Source: Paenibacillus_Z sp042653205 (GTDB lineage: Bacteria; Bacillota; Bacilli; Paenibacillales; Paenibacillaceae). Taken from it: DNA of 64,000 nucleotides. Positions 1-8,423 of this stretch are shown in pieces. Where the stretch lies: NCBI RefSeq assembly GCF_042653205.1, contig NZ_JBHSHY010000002.1, positions 248,001 to 312,000 of the forward strand. Reading direction: 5' to 3'. The translations under genes were made by a program, and so were the position numbers. A model generated the notes under the pieces. That model saw nothing but the letters and a program-made list of their open reading frames with translations, was not told the DNA's origin and ran no database searches. Numbering within the stretch: position 1 is the first letter of the stretch; each line of letters opens with the position of its first letter.

Positions 1-1197
1 GTGTCCTTGAAAAAAGGGGACATCGTGAATGGTACGATCGTCAAAATCGAAGATAACCAAGTGACCGTTAGCCTTGGATATAAATATGACGGCGTTATTC
101 CACTTCGTGAACTTTCCTCGGTTCAAATCGACAGCGCGGCGGACGCCGTGCAGGTCGGCCAAGAAGTACAGCTGAAAGTCGTCAGCATCGACGACGAGAA
201 AGAGCGCCTCGTGCTTTCCAAGAAAGCGATCGACAGCGAGAAGGCTTGGGATGTGCTGCAGGCGCAGTTCGAAGCCGGCGAAGTGCTCGAAGTCACGGTT
301 GCGGACGTCGTGAAGGGCGGCCTGGTCGTCGACGTGGGCGTACGCGGCTTTATTCCGGCTTCCATGGTTGAGCGCCACTTCGTTGAAGATTTCAGCGACT
401 ACAAGGGCCGCAAGATCCGCGTGAAAATCAAAGAAATCGACCGCGAAAACAACAAAGTCATCCTGTCCGCGAAAGAAGTGCTGGACCAGGAGTTCGAACA
501 AAACAAGCAAACCATCATCGGCGGCCTGCAAATCGGCCAAGAAATCGACGGTACGGTTCAACGCCTGACGCCGTTCGGCGCGTTCGTCGACATCGGCGGC
601 ATCGACGGCCTGGTCCACGTATCCGAGCTGTCTTGGCAGCATGTAGCGCATCCGAAGGATGTTGTTTCCGAAGGCCAATCCGTTCGCGTCAAGGTACTTA
701 AAGTCGATCCAGCCGCGGGCAAGATCAGCCTCAGCATCAAAGCGGCGCAACCGGGTCCTTGGGAAACGGCGACGGGCAGCTTCAACATCGGCGACATCGT
801 AACGGGTACCGTCCGCCGCATCGTAAGCTTCGGCGCGTTCGTCGAGATCGCTCCGGGCGTCGAAGGCCTCGTGCATATCTCGCAGCTGGCACACCGCCAC
901 GTGGTTACGCCGAACGAAGTGGTGAAAGAAGGCCAGGAAGTCAAAGCGAAAATTCTCGACTTCAATCCAGGCGAGAAGCGCGTCAGCCTGAGCATCAAAG
1001 AAACGGAAGAAGCTCCAGAGCAGCCTGCCCGTTCCGAAAGAGAACACGGCGAGCGCGGAGACCGCCGCGACCGCGGAGACCGCCGCGACCGCGGTCCGAA
1101 AGTGGAGCTGAACAACCCGAACGTCAGCCTCAGCAACGAAAGCATGAGCTTCACGCTGGCCGAGCGTTTCGGTGACAAGCTAAGCAAATTGAAATAA
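1..1197 (+). CDS. rpsA: S1 RNA-binding domain protein (ribosomal protein S1 homologue, YpfD-like), probably 5'-truncated
   Basis: Four S1 (OB-fold) repeats are visible, at about residues 3-72, 90-160, 176-246 and 261-331. Repeats three and four carry the typical PFGAFVDIGG and SFGAFVEIAPG segments. The tail holds a repeated, charged GDRRDR stretch. Low-GC Gram-positive S1 homologues of about 380-400 residues with four repeats bind mRNA or ribosomes in the cytoplasm; the role here is inferred from the family. The frame is open from base 1 with GTG, but relatives usually have about 10-20 more acidic N-terminal residues, so the true start is probably upstream of the window. A strong terminator follows. 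Confidence 0.9.
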   Translation: MSLKKGDIVNGTIVKIEDNQVTVSLGYKYDGVIPLRELSSVQIDSAADAVQVGQEVQLKVVSIDDEKERLVLSKKAIDSEKAWDVLQAQFEAGEVLEVTVADVVKGGLVVDVGVRGFIPASMVERHFVEDFSDYKGRKIRVKIKEIDRENNKVILSAKEVLDQEFEQNKQTIIGGLQIGQEIDGTVQRLTPFGAFVDIGGIDGLVHVSELSWQHVAHPKDVVSEGQSVRVKVLKVDPAAGKISLSIKAAQPGPWETATGSFNIGDIVTGTVRRIVSFGAFVEIAPGVEGLVHISQLAHRHVVTPNEVVKEGQEVKAKILDFNPGEKRVSLSIKETEEAPEQPARSEREHGERGDRRDRGDRRDRGPKVELNNPNVSLSNESMSFTLAERFGDKLSKLK

Positions 1198-1223
1198 TCG
1201 ATTCCATCCGGGATCGGCATCAC

Positions 1224-1269
1224 AAACCGCTCGTTTCGCAGCTATTGCTGCGGAACGTGCGGTTTTTTT
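1224..1269 (+). terminator. Rho-independent terminator after rpsA
   Basis: A long stem pairs AAACCGC (1224-1230) with GCGGTTT (1259-1265). Inside it, TTTCGCAGC pairs with GCTGCGGAA around a TATT loop. A run of T follows immediately. Confidence 0.9.
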
Positions 1270-1356
1270 ATGTCCAGGTCAGCCGGTCCGGCGGACTCCC
1301 CTGGGGTTAGAGCCCGGGCCGAAAGCGCATAATAAGGGCATACGGAGGGATCAGGC

Positions 1357-1986
1357 ATGAACGACGGCTTCATAGCGATATGGCTCTTATCGATGGCGGC
1401 GATACTCTATTTCACGGGCTGGGAGCGGCAGGTCGCGGATGGGCTGCCGCTCCGCGTGCTCGGCCCGTTCCTCGGCGCGGCAGGTGTGCTGCACGCGATG
1501 TCCGTCACGGTCCGCGACCAAGCCGAGATGACCGGAAGCGCCGCGCTCGCGATCGGCACGGCGCTCGTGCTCCTCGTGAGCATGCGGAAGCCCGGCGCGA
1601 TCCTCTTCACGCTCTTCTCCGCGCTGCTTACTGGCTTCATGTGGATGTGGATGGGCTACATCTACAGCATGGATCCCGTGTTCGTGGCCGTGCATCCGGC
1701 TTGGGACGGCCCGCTGCTGGCCGGACTGTTCGCGGGCTTGCTCGCGGATCGCTTCCGGAGCCACTTCGTCATCTCCGTGCTCGCCGCCGTCATCGCGCTC
1801 GGCAGAGCCTATCTGGGGCCGGCGGCGCATGACGGCCTGCTGTTCATCGGGTCCTCAGCTTGGTGGGACGGCTTGATTATCGCCTTGACGGCCGCAAGAC
1901 TGACGTCCGCCGTCAAGACGTTCATAAAAGACAAGACGCTTGGCGTATTCGACGGCCGATCCGGCGAACAAGGAGGCAGCTCGTAA
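1357..1986 (+). CDS. yphA: YphA-like polytopic membrane protein
   Basis: This is a 209-residue protein with about five or six hydrophobic segments (roughly residues 5-20, 35-52, 60-74, 80-100, 118-132 and 138-155) and a polar C-terminus. Size, hydrophobic profile and position (after rpsA/ypfD and before der) match B. subtilis YphA, a membrane protein of unknown function. An ACGGAGGGA ribosome site precedes the ATG. It is followed after 2 bases by the YIEGIA gene, so the two are probably co-transcribed. Assignment rests on synteny and general character rather than on a diagnostic motif. Confidence 0.65.
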   Translation: MNDGFIAIWLLSMAAILYFTGWERQVADGLPLRVLGPFLGAAGVLHAMSVTVRDQAEMTGSAALAIGTALVLLVSMRKPGAILFTLFSALLTGFMWMWMGYIYSMDPVFVAVHPAWDGPLLAGLFAGLLADRFRSHFVISVLAAVIALGRAYLGPAAHDGLLFIGSSAWWDGLIIALTAARLTSAVKTFIKDKTLGVFDGRSGEQGGSS

Positions 1987-1988
1987 AC

Positions 1989-2927
1989 ATGTGGGAACAT
2001 CTATGGACGCACTTAAAGTCCGGCCAGCCGCATCACGTGGTGTATGGCATCATGCTCGGCGTAGCGTTCGGCCTAGGCTCCCGGCTTATGATGCTGCGGA
2101 CGGATTACCGGCAGTACCCTACATATCCCCATGGACGCATCATTCATATCTCACTCGGCGTCATCGCCGCCGCGCTCGGCGCCGTGGCCGTGCCCGCGCT
2201 GTACAAAAAGGATTTTACCGCGATTACGTTCCTGACGCTCGCCGCCCAGCAGTTTCGCGACGTACGCAATATGGAGCGCCAGACGCTGTCCAAGATCGAC
2301 AGCATGGAGCTTGTCTCGCGGGGATCGACGTATATCGAAGGCATCGCGATGGTGTTCGAAGGCCGGAACTATCTCGTCATCCTGACATCGCTGCTCACGA
2401 GCCTCGCATCCTTGGCGCTCGGTTTGCCGTTCGGCGTCGTTATGGGATTCCTGGCGCTCCTGCTCGTCTATCGGCTCAAGTCCGGCAAGTCCCTCTCCCA
2501 CATCGCGCGCGCTGAGATTGCGGACGTGAAGGTCGACGGACCCGATCTGTACGTCGGCGACATCTACATTATGAATGTGGGCTTGTCGTCCGATCAGCAG
2601 ATCATCAAGGAGCGGGGGCTAGGGATCATTCTTCATCCGGTCAATCCGAACGCTAAGGCGCCGCTCAGTAACTTAGGCCAGCGGCAGGCAATTTTGTTCG
2701 ACCTCTCCACGATCCTCGGCGTCTATCGGGACGACGGGGAGCCCGCGCTCGTGCCGATGGCGAAGCTGGACATGAAGGACGGCCGGCTCGCGGTCTTCCT
2801 GCTGCCGCAGGAGAAGGACGCGGAGAAGGCGAAGGCGGTCGTGCAGCGGGTGCCGATTCTGGAATCCGCGGTGCGCATGCCGACCGAAGCCGGCGTAAAC
2901 CGGGGAGAGGAGCGGCAGCATGGCTAA
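1989..2927 (+). CDS. YIEGIA family membrane protein
   Basis: The 312-residue protein contains the motif YIEGIAMVFEGRNY that names this Bacillales/Clostridia family, which occurs only in spore formers. Hydrophobic segments lie near the N-terminus (about residues 18-32 and 55-75) and mid-protein (about 128-160), with a soluble C-terminal half. The ATG at 1989 is chosen over in-frame upstream codons because AAGGAGG lies about 10 bases before it and it starts just after the yphA stop. The next gene overlaps by 8 bases and encodes its presumed cap partner. A role in spore formation or germination is inferred from family distribution only. Confidence 0.85.
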   Translation: MWEHLWTHLKSGQPHHVVYGIMLGVAFGLGSRLMMLRTDYRQYPTYPHGRIIHISLGVIAAALGAVAVPALYKKDFTAITFLTLAAQQFRDVRNMERQTLSKIDSMELVSRGSTYIEGIAMVFEGRNYLVILTSLLTSLASLALGLPFGVVMGFLALLLVYRLKSGKSLSHIARAEIADVKVDGPDLYVGDIYIMNVGLSSDQQIIKERGLGIILHPVNPNAKAPLSNLGQRQAILFDLSTILGVYRDDGEPALVPMAKLDMKDGRLAVFLLPQEKDAEKAKAVVQRVPILESAVRMPTEAGVNRGEERQHG

Positions 2928-3105
2928 AATCGTGGCCATCGTCACGGACAGTCGCGACCGTGTCGGGGGCGGCGCGCCGATATTCGTCGAAAGCGACAAA
3001 GCGAAGCGCGAATCGACGGCCTTCCTCCTCGAGAAAATTTTGGACGCCATCGCGCATGACATGAAGGACGGCAACTTTCTTCTAGTCGACCACAGCGCGG
3101 AATGA
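2920..3105 (+). CDS. Small YIEGIA-partner (capping complex) protein
   Basis: This is a 61-residue soluble protein beginning MAKIVAIVTDS, with a GGGAPIF loop and an acidic C-terminus. It overlaps the YIEGIA gene by 8 bases, the usual arrangement for the small 'capping complex subunit for YIEGIA' family. The overlap implies translational coupling and a stoichiometric partner. No catalytic motif is seen. Function beyond partnership is unknown. Confidence 0.7.
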   Translation: MAKIVAIVTDSRDRVGGGAPIFVESDKAKRESTAFLLEKILDAIAHDMKDGNFLLVDHSAE

Positions 3106-3109
3106 AATG

Positions 3110-3139
3110 TTAGCCATTCCCGCTGTTTTTTGCTATGAT
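3110..3139 (+). promoter_or_regulatory. Candidate sigma-A promoter for der
   Basis: TTAGCC (3110-3115), an 18-base spacer and TATGAT (3134-3139) lie about 115 bases upstream of der. The -10 box is good and the -35 box is weak. Confidence 0.45.
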
Positions 3140-3252
3140 GATAGGCGTGAGTGTGGGAAAGCCCCTTCATTATCGATGCCATTCAGCAGCGATCGACGAA
3201 CACACGCTCATGACAACGGTGCGAAACCGTTTAAATATTAAGGAGTGAAACT

Positions 3253-4575
3253 ATGTCTAAACCCATTATCGCCATCGTTGGGCGGCCTAACGTGGGTAAG
3301 TCTACGATCTTCAACCGGATCATTGGTGACCGGCTGGCCATCGTAGAAGACAAGCCTGGCGTCACGCGCGATCGCTTGTACGGAACCGGCGAATGGAACG
3401 GCCGAGCGTTCAGCATCGTGGACACCGGCGGCATCGAGATCGACGGCGAAGACGAGATCATGAAGTCCGTCCGGATGCAAGCCGAGCTCGCGGTCGAGGA
3501 AGCCGACGTCATCATTTTCATGGTCGACGCAAAGGCCGGGCTGACGCACGCTGACGACGAAGTAGCCCAAATGCTGCTTCGCTCGCGCAAGCCGATCGTC
3601 GTCGCCGTCAACAAGGTCGACAATTTGAATCGTAGAGACGATATCTATGAATTCTATAATCTCGGATTCGGCGAGCCGATCGCAATTTCGGGCTCGCACG
3701 GCATGGGCATCGGCGACCTGCTGGACGCGGCCGTCGAGAAGCTGCCCGAGCTCGAGGACGAACCGTACGACGACGACGTCATCCGCGTCGCGCTCATCGG
3801 CCGTCCGAACGTCGGCAAGTCATCGCTCGTCAACGCCCTGCTCGGGGAAGAACGGGTCATCGTCAGCAACGTGGCGGGCACGACCCGCGACGCCATCGAC
3901 ACCCCGTTCGAACGGGACGGGCAGAAGTACGTGCTCATCGACACGGCGGGGATGCGCAAGCGCGGCAAGGTGTACGAGACGACGGAGAAATACAGCGTCA
4001 TGCGCGCGCTCAAGGCGATCGAGCGGGCCGACGTCGTCCTCGTGCTCATCAACGGCGAGGAAGGCATCATCGAGCAGGACAAGCATATCGCCGGTTACGC
4101 GCACGAAGCGGGCAAGGCGGCGATCTTCGTCGTGAACAAATGGGATGCCGTCGAGAAGGACGACAAGACGATGCACCAGTTCGAGCAGAAGATCCGCGAC
4201 CACTTCCTGTTCATGACGTACGCGCCGATCATCTTCCTCTCGGCGCTGACGAAGCAGCGGCTGCACAAGCTGCTCCCGGTCGTCGTGAACGTGTCCGAGC
4301 AGCACGCGATGCGCATTCCGACGCATCTGCTGAATGACGTCGTCTCGGACGCGATCGCAATCAACCCGCCGCCGTCCGACAAGGGCCGGCGCCTGCGGAT
4401 CAACTACGCGACGCAGGTGGCCGTCAAGCCGCCGACGATCGTGCTGTTCGCCAACGATCCGGAAATGATGCATTTCTCGTATGAACGGTACTTGGAAAAC
4501 AAAATCAGGGCCGCCTTCCAGTTCGAAGGCACGCCCGTACGGATCTTCACCCGAAAAAAATCCGACGAAGACTAG
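3253..4575 (+). CDS. der: Ribosome biogenesis GTPase Der (EngA)
   Basis: At 440 residues this has the family length. It has two tandem GTPase domains, each with a GRPNVGKS P-loop (residues 10-17 and 183-190), DTGGIE / DTAGMRKRG switch regions and NKVD / NKWD base-recognition motifs. A KH-like C-terminal domain follows. Der acts in assembly of the 50S ribosomal subunit and is essential in B. subtilis. AAGGAGTG lies 6 bases before the ATG. Synteny (upstream of gpsA) matches Bacillus, with plsY inserted between. Confidence 0.97.
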   Translation: MSKPIIAIVGRPNVGKSTIFNRIIGDRLAIVEDKPGVTRDRLYGTGEWNGRAFSIVDTGGIEIDGEDEIMKSVRMQAELAVEEADVIIFMVDAKAGLTHADDEVAQMLLRSRKPIVVAVNKVDNLNRRDDIYEFYNLGFGEPIAISGSHGMGIGDLLDAAVEKLPELEDEPYDDDVIRVALIGRPNVGKSSLVNALLGEERVIVSNVAGTTRDAIDTPFERDGQKYVLIDTAGMRKRGKVYETTEKYSVMRALKAIERADVVLVLINGEEGIIEQDKHIAGYAHEAGKAAIFVVNKWDAVEKDDKTMHQFEQKIRDHFLFMTYAPIIFLSALTKQRLHKLLPVVVNVSEQHAMRIPTHLLNDVVSDAIAINPPPSDKGRRLRINYATQVAVKPPTIVLFANDPEMMHFSYERYLENKIRAAFQFEGTPVRIFTRKKSDED

Positions 4576-4624
4576 GTCGGCGCGCAAGCGCCATGAAACC
4601 CCTAACTTCGCCGATCAAACGAAG

Positions 4625-4651
4625 CTGGTGCCCGAGCCGTGGGGGCACCAG
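4625..4651 (+). terminator. Stem-loop between der and plsY (weak terminator or attenuator)
   Basis: CTGGTGCCC (4625-4633) pairs with GGGCACCAG (4643-4651). Only TTT follows, so termination is probably partial and plsY may be read from the der transcript. Confidence 0.35.
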
Positions 4652-4723
4652 TTTCCCTGTCACCGCAAAGAAAGGGCCGTCCGGCGGCCCGCTTAGGACA
4701 ACGTTGAAAGAGGCGAGATTATC

Positions 4724-5320
4724 TTGGTCACCGTGCTGCTAGTACTCATCAGTTATTTATTAGGTTCGGTTTCGTTCAGCATCCTTATTGCCAAATGGGT
4801 GAAGGGGATCGACATCCGCAATTACGGAAGCGGCAATGCCGGGGCGACGAATACGCTCCGCGTGCTGGGCAAAGGCCCGGGCATCGTCGTCTTCCTGCTC
4901 GACATCGCGAAGGGCGTCGTCGCCGTTATCCTCGGACGCTACGTCGCCGGCGGCGACTGGGGACCGGTGCTGTGCGGACTGGCCGCGATCGCTGGACATA
5001 ATTGGCCGGTCTGGTTCGGCTTCAAGGGCGGCAAGGGCATCGCCACGACGATCGGCGTCATGGCGACGCTCGCGATCGTGCCGGCGCTGATCGCAGGAGC
5101 GGTCGCCATCGCGTCGATCGCGATCACGCGCTTCGTATCACTCGGTTCGCTGATTTTCGCCCTGCTGCTTCCGATCTTCATCTGGAACTTCGGCGACCAG
5201 CCGCATACGTACGTGTGGGCGAGCCTTGTCGTCTGCCTGCTGGCGTTCGTACGCCACCGGACGAACATCGTCAAACTGCTGCAGGGCAAAGAGAACAAGC
5301 TCGGCGCTAGAAAAGGGTAA
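4724..5320 (+). CDS. plsY: Glycerol-3-phosphate acyltransferase PlsY
   Basis: This is a 198-residue integral membrane acyltransferase that uses acyl-phosphate to make lysophosphatidic acid, the first step of phospholipid synthesis. The N-terminal LGSVSFSILIAKW segment, the GSGNAGATNTLRVLGK loop and the HNWPVWFGFKGGKGIATTIG motif are typical of the family. The start is a TTG at 4724 preceded by GAAAGAGGCGAG. gpsA, which makes its glycerol-3-phosphate substrate, follows 12 bases later, so the two form a phospholipid-precursor unit. Confidence 0.93.
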   Translation: MVTVLLVLISYLLGSVSFSILIAKWVKGIDIRNYGSGNAGATNTLRVLGKGPGIVVFLLDIAKGVVAVILGRYVAGGDWGPVLCGLAAIAGHNWPVWFGFKGGKGIATTIGVMATLAIVPALIAGAVAIASIAITRFVSLGSLIFALLLPIFIWNFGDQPHTYVWASLVVCLLAFVRHRTNIVKLLQGKENKLGARKG

Positions 5321-5332
5321 GGAGGCGCGCAT

Positions 5333-6355
5333 ATGACGGAACGTAAAGCGGCGGTGCTCGTCGCCGGCAGCTGGGGAACGGCGCTGGCCGCCGTGCTGGC
5401 GGATAACGGGTATGCCGTCGCCTTGTGGACGCGCAACGAGGCGCAAGCCGAAGAAATCAACACGCGCCGGACGAACGGCCGTTACTTGAAGGATGCGGAG
5501 CTGCCGGCGAACATCGCGGCGACGGCGGACATGGCGCAAGCGGTCGGCGGGGCGGAACTCGTGCTGTTCGTAGCGCCCTCCGTCGCGATGCGGGACGTGG
5601 CGAAGCTGGCCGCGCCGCATATACGCGAGGACGCGGTCGTCGTGCACGCGACGAAGGGCTTCGAGTCCGGCACGTACAAGCGCATGACGACGGTGCTCGC
5701 CGAAGAGCTGCAAGCCGGAGCGGATCGGCTCGTCGTCCTCTCGGGCCCGAGCCACGCCGAGGAGGTCGTCCGCCGGCTGCCGACGACCGTCGTCGTCGCG
5801 TCCACGAGCCTGGACGCAGCCGAATTCGTGCAGGACGCATTCATCACGCCGCAATTCCGCGTCTATACGAACAAAGACGTCGTCGGCGTCGAAGTCGCCG
5901 GCGCGATCAAGAACATCATCGCCCTCGGCGCGGGCCTGTCGGACGGCCTCGGCTTCGGCGACAACGCCAAGGCGGCGCTGCTGACGCGCGGCCTGGCGGA
6001 GATCAGCCGGCTCGGCATCGCAATGGGCGCGAACCCGCTCACGTTCGCGGGACTCGCCGGCGTCGGCGACCTCGTCGTCACGTGCACGAGCCGGCACAGC
6101 CGCAATTGGCGCGCGGGCGCGATGCTGGCGGAAGGCACGTCGCTGGACGACGTCCTGACCCGGATGGGGATGGTCGTCGAAGGCGTCCGGACCACGAGCG
6201 TCGCGCGCGAGATCGCGCAGCAGTACGGCGTGGAGATGCCGATCACGGAACAGCTCTACCAGGTGCTGTTCGCGCAGAAGCCGGCGCGTGACGCGGTCGA
6301 AACGCTGATGGGCAGAGGCCGCACGCACGAGACCGAAGAATCCGCGGGCATATAG
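5333..6355 (+). CDS. gpsA: NAD(P)-dependent glycerol-3-phosphate dehydrogenase
   Basis: The 340-residue cytoplasmic enzyme reduces dihydroxyacetone phosphate to sn-glycerol-3-phosphate for PlsY. Recognisable are the Rossmann start (AVLVAGSWGTALA), the GPSHAEEV segment and the catalytic-lysine region EVAGAIKNIIALGAGLSDGL. AAGGAGG lies 7 bases before the ATG. Odd point: the first glycine of the usual GxGxxG (LGAGSWG in most relatives) is valine here; the rest of the loop is intact. The protein otherwise looks complete and functional. Confidence 0.95.
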   Translation: MTERKAAVLVAGSWGTALAAVLADNGYAVALWTRNEAQAEEINTRRTNGRYLKDAELPANIAATADMAQAVGGAELVLFVAPSVAMRDVAKLAAPHIREDAVVVHATKGFESGTYKRMTTVLAEELQAGADRLVVLSGPSHAEEVVRRLPTTVVVASTSLDAAEFVQDAFITPQFRVYTNKDVVGVEVAGAIKNIIALGAGLSDGLGFGDNAKAALLTRGLAEISRLGIAMGANPLTFAGLAGVGDLVVTCTSRHSRNWRAGAMLAEGTSLDDVLTRMGMVVEGVRTTSVAREIAQQYGVEMPITEQLYQVLFAQKPARDAVETLMGRGRTHETEESAGI

Positions 6356-6457
6356 CCTACACCAACATTGGCCCTTCTTCATAAACTGCTAGCAGCAACC
6401 TGTCGCAGGTGGCTCGCGAAAGTTTTTACGCCGTCAGAAGCGTGAAGGAGGGAAACG

Positions 6458-6739
6458 ATGAGCGGCAAGAAAGATTTAGCCAAGGACGTCTTGAGCGCCG
6501 TGAACAAGAAGACCGGGAAGAACATTACCGAGAACGCGGTCAAGAAGCTTGCGAACGGCGTCAATGAAAATACGATGCAGGACGAAGATGAACTGCGGAA
6601 GCTAATTAAATCCGTCTCGGCGATGGCCAAAGTCCCCGTTTCGGAAAAAACGATCAACGACATCGTGGGCGCCGTCAAGAAGAGCGGCATGAATGTCAAC
6701 AACATGGAAATGCTGATGAAGCTCATGCTCAAGAAGTAA
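6458..6739 (+). CDS. Stage VI sporulation protein F (SpoVIF family)
   Basis: This is a 93-residue, lysine-rich, hydrophilic protein with the repeated pattern AVNKKTGKNITENAVKKLANGV and a C-terminal VKKSGMNVNNMEMLMKLM. Composition, length and pattern fit the SpoVIF family, which in B. subtilis is a mother-cell protein needed for late spore-coat assembly. AAGGAGGG lies 5 bases before the ATG. It stands alone between gpsA and a small membrane gene. No sporulation promoter could be assigned with confidence. Confidence 0.8.
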   Translation: MSGKKDLAKDVLSAVNKKTGKNITENAVKKLANGVNENTMQDEDELRKLIKSVSAMAKVPVSEKTINDIVGAVKKSGMNVNNMEMLMKLMLKK

Positions 6740-6916
6740 CGCTTCGGACTTCCGAAACAGGCGACCGGCATTGCCGCGTGCAGTGCCGCCTTCGCTTTGG
6801 GCGGGAGTCTTTTTTTCGAGGTACGCCCTTCGCTTACCCGGCGCCAAAGTAGCCCATTCATCGCCGCTGGTGTATAATAAAACGAATATCGGGTGTACAA
6901 GGTGGTAGAAGTTGTC

Positions 6917-7096
6917 ATGGATCCAATGATGAAGATGTGGGTGTCGCTCGTGGGCATCGGCTTGATGGCGCTGGCTGCCGTTCTGGTGACGCTGGCCCGC
7001 TTTAAGACCAAAGGATTTTTGCGGATGGCGCTGTCGCTGACCGCGTTTCTGTTCCTCGTAATCGGCGGATTTCTCGGACTGATCTCCATCATGTAG
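6917..7096 (+). CDS. Small two-helix membrane protein (DUF2768-like)
   Basis: A 59-residue protein with two transmembrane helices (about residues 8-24 and 36-56) joined by a short basic loop ARFKTKGFLR. Synteny and topology fit the small YphE/DUF2768 proteins that precede yphF in Bacillales; function unknown. The ATG at 6917 is chosen for AAGGTGG at 6899-6905; a GTG at 6893 would add eight residues. A TATAAT box lies at 6873-6878, but no clear -35 is seen. Confidence 0.6.
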   Translation: MDPMMKMWVSLVGIGLMALAAVLVTLARFKTKGFLRMALSLTAFLFLVIGGFLGLISIM

Positions 7097-7140
7097 CCGC
7101 ACACAACGAATTTTCGGAGAGAAGAGAGGAAGATGGGCCG

Positions 7141-7437
7141 ATGCTGGAATTGAAGAGCCGCACGAAGAGCGTGACGGTCGAAGCGGAAGCGGGCTTGACC
7201 CTGCTCGACGCCGCGATCAAGCATAATGCGGACTGGGCGTTCTCCTGCACGCGCGGAACATGCGCCAGATGTCGCTGCCTGGTTGAGGAAGGCGCGGAAT
7301 TTCTCGAGGAGGTCACGGACGAGGAGTGGGACCGTCTGGAGCCGGAAGAACTGGAGGAAGGCTACCGGCTGGCCTGCCAAACCGTCGTGAAAGCCGGGGC
7401 CGGCTTTATCAAAGCGGCGAACCGGCCGTATTTTTAA
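7141..7437 (+). CDS. Plant-type 2Fe-2S ferredoxin
   Basis: A 98-residue electron carrier with cluster ligands Cys36-x4-Cys41-x2-Cys44 and Cys79 (in RLACQT), the classic [2Fe-2S] spacing, embedded in a beta-grasp fold start (VTVEAEAGLTLLDAAI). The middle is unusually acidic (EEVTDEEWDRLEPEELEE). The redox partner is unknown. The gene overlaps the next possible ATG and lies in a run with a nucleotidyltransferase and a second, divergent 2Fe-2S ferredoxin at 8061. Confidence 0.85.
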   Translation: MLELKSRTKSVTVEAEAGLTLLDAAIKHNADWAFSCTRGTCARCRCLVEEGAEFLEEVTDEEWDRLEPEELEEGYRLACQTVVKAGAGFIKAANRPYF

Positions 7438-7454
7438 TGGAAGGGCGGATAGCG

Positions 7455-8030
7455 ATGGACAACGCCGAGCCGCTCCTTCAAGCGATCGAAGTCATCGCCC
7501 GCGCCGTGGCGCCTACCGGCGCGCAATGGCTGATCGGCGGCAGTACAGGGCTGCTGCTGCGGGGGCTGGAGCTTACGGTGCCGCCCCGGGACCTGGATCT
7601 TTACGCGGACGACGAAGCGGCCGGCATCATGCACGAGGCGCTTCGCGCTTACGCAGTGGACGAACCGCAATTAAGCGTGAGCCCGATCTATCGTTCGGTG
7701 CTCAGCCATTATAACGTGTCGGGCGTACAAGTCGAGCTGGTCGGCGGGTTTGTCGTCTCGTCGGGCTTGAATCGTTACGCCGTGGAAGTCGAGGACGTGC
7801 TGAATCCGCTGCGGACGCCGGTTGCGGCCGGCCCATATACGGTCGGCGTGGCGCCGCTGGCGCACGAGCTGTGGTTCAACGTCCTGCGGGCAAGAGATGA
7901 CCGGGTGGCGCCGATCGCCGCTCGCATGCGGAAGGAACATGGCCTTCATACGGATGCCCTCAGGCTGATCGCCTCCAGGAACCGCTTGTCTGCGGAAATG
8001 CAGCAACACGTATCGCAGCTATTGAGATAA
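7455..8030 (+). CDS. Nucleotidyltransferase-fold protein
   Basis: The 191-residue protein has the nucleotidyltransferase signature GGSTGLLLRG followed by RDLDLYAD, in which the DLD carboxylates would bind metal. A later strand (VQVELVGGF) could supply the third acidic residue. The fold is shared by antitoxin-like (MNT/AbiEii) and small-molecule nucleotidyltransferases, so substrate and partner cannot be stated. The ATG at 7455 is preferred because GGAAGGGCGGA sits just upstream; ATG 7437 overlaps the ferredoxin stop but lacks a good ribosome site. No HEPN-type partner gene is adjacent. Confidence 0.6.
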   Translation: MDNAEPLLQAIEVIARAVAPTGAQWLIGGSTGLLLRGLELTVPPRDLDLYADDEAAGIMHEALRAYAVDEPQLSVSPIYRSVLSHYNVSGVQVELVGGFVVSSGLNRYAVEVEDVLNPLRTPVAAGPYTVGVAPLAHELWFNVLRARDDRVAPIAARMRKEHGLHTDALRLIASRNRLSAEMQQHVSQLLR

Positions 8031-8060
8031 TCGAGATGAACCAGGGAAGCAGGGATTCCG

Positions 8061-8408
8061 GTGAATGTGGAAATTACGTTCCTTCCTTCCGGACGAAGCG
8101 TTACGGTGCGCGCGGGCACGACCGTGCTGGATGCGGCCAGAAGAGCAGGCGTGCCGATCCGCACGCGCTGCGACGGCAAGGCGGCCTGCCTGATGTGCAA
8201 GGTGGCGCTGCCCCACAGTTCGGCCGGGCTGACGCCGCCGAACGATAACGAACGCCGCAAGCTGGCGGGACTCGACCGCATGGGGACAAGGCTCGCTTGC
8301 CAGACCCGGGTATTCGGGCGCGCCATCGTCGAAGTGCCGGAAGATCCGTTTCGCGCCGCCGTCCGGAAACAGATGATGCGCCAAGCGGAAGACGATGAAT
8401 TATGGTAG
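8061..8408 (+). CDS. 2Fe-2S ferredoxin-like protein, divergent ligand spacing
   Basis: A 115-residue beta-grasp protein (VTVRAGTTVLDAARRAGV) with Cys37-x5-Cys43-x2-Cys46 and a distal CQT cysteine near residue 80. The x5 spacing instead of x4 resembles the N-terminal ferredoxin domain of corrinoid-activation/DUF4445 proteins rather than plant-type ferredoxin. Start GTG at 8061 with GGGATTCCG upstream is weak; the frame is clear. It is 15 bases ahead of the yphF-like lipoprotein gene. A redox role is inferred. Confidence 0.75.
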   Translation: MNVEITFLPSGRSVTVRAGTTVLDAARRAGVPIRTRCDGKAACLMCKVALPHSSAGLTPPNDNERRKLAGLDRMGTRLACQTRVFGRAIVEVPEDPFRAAVRKQMMRQAEDDELW

Positions 8409-8423
8409 GAGGATAATCGGATC

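Noticed and set aside
6786..6816. Terminator after spoVIF
   Set aside because: The T run is good but the stem is only about five pairs and offset from it; too weak to list.
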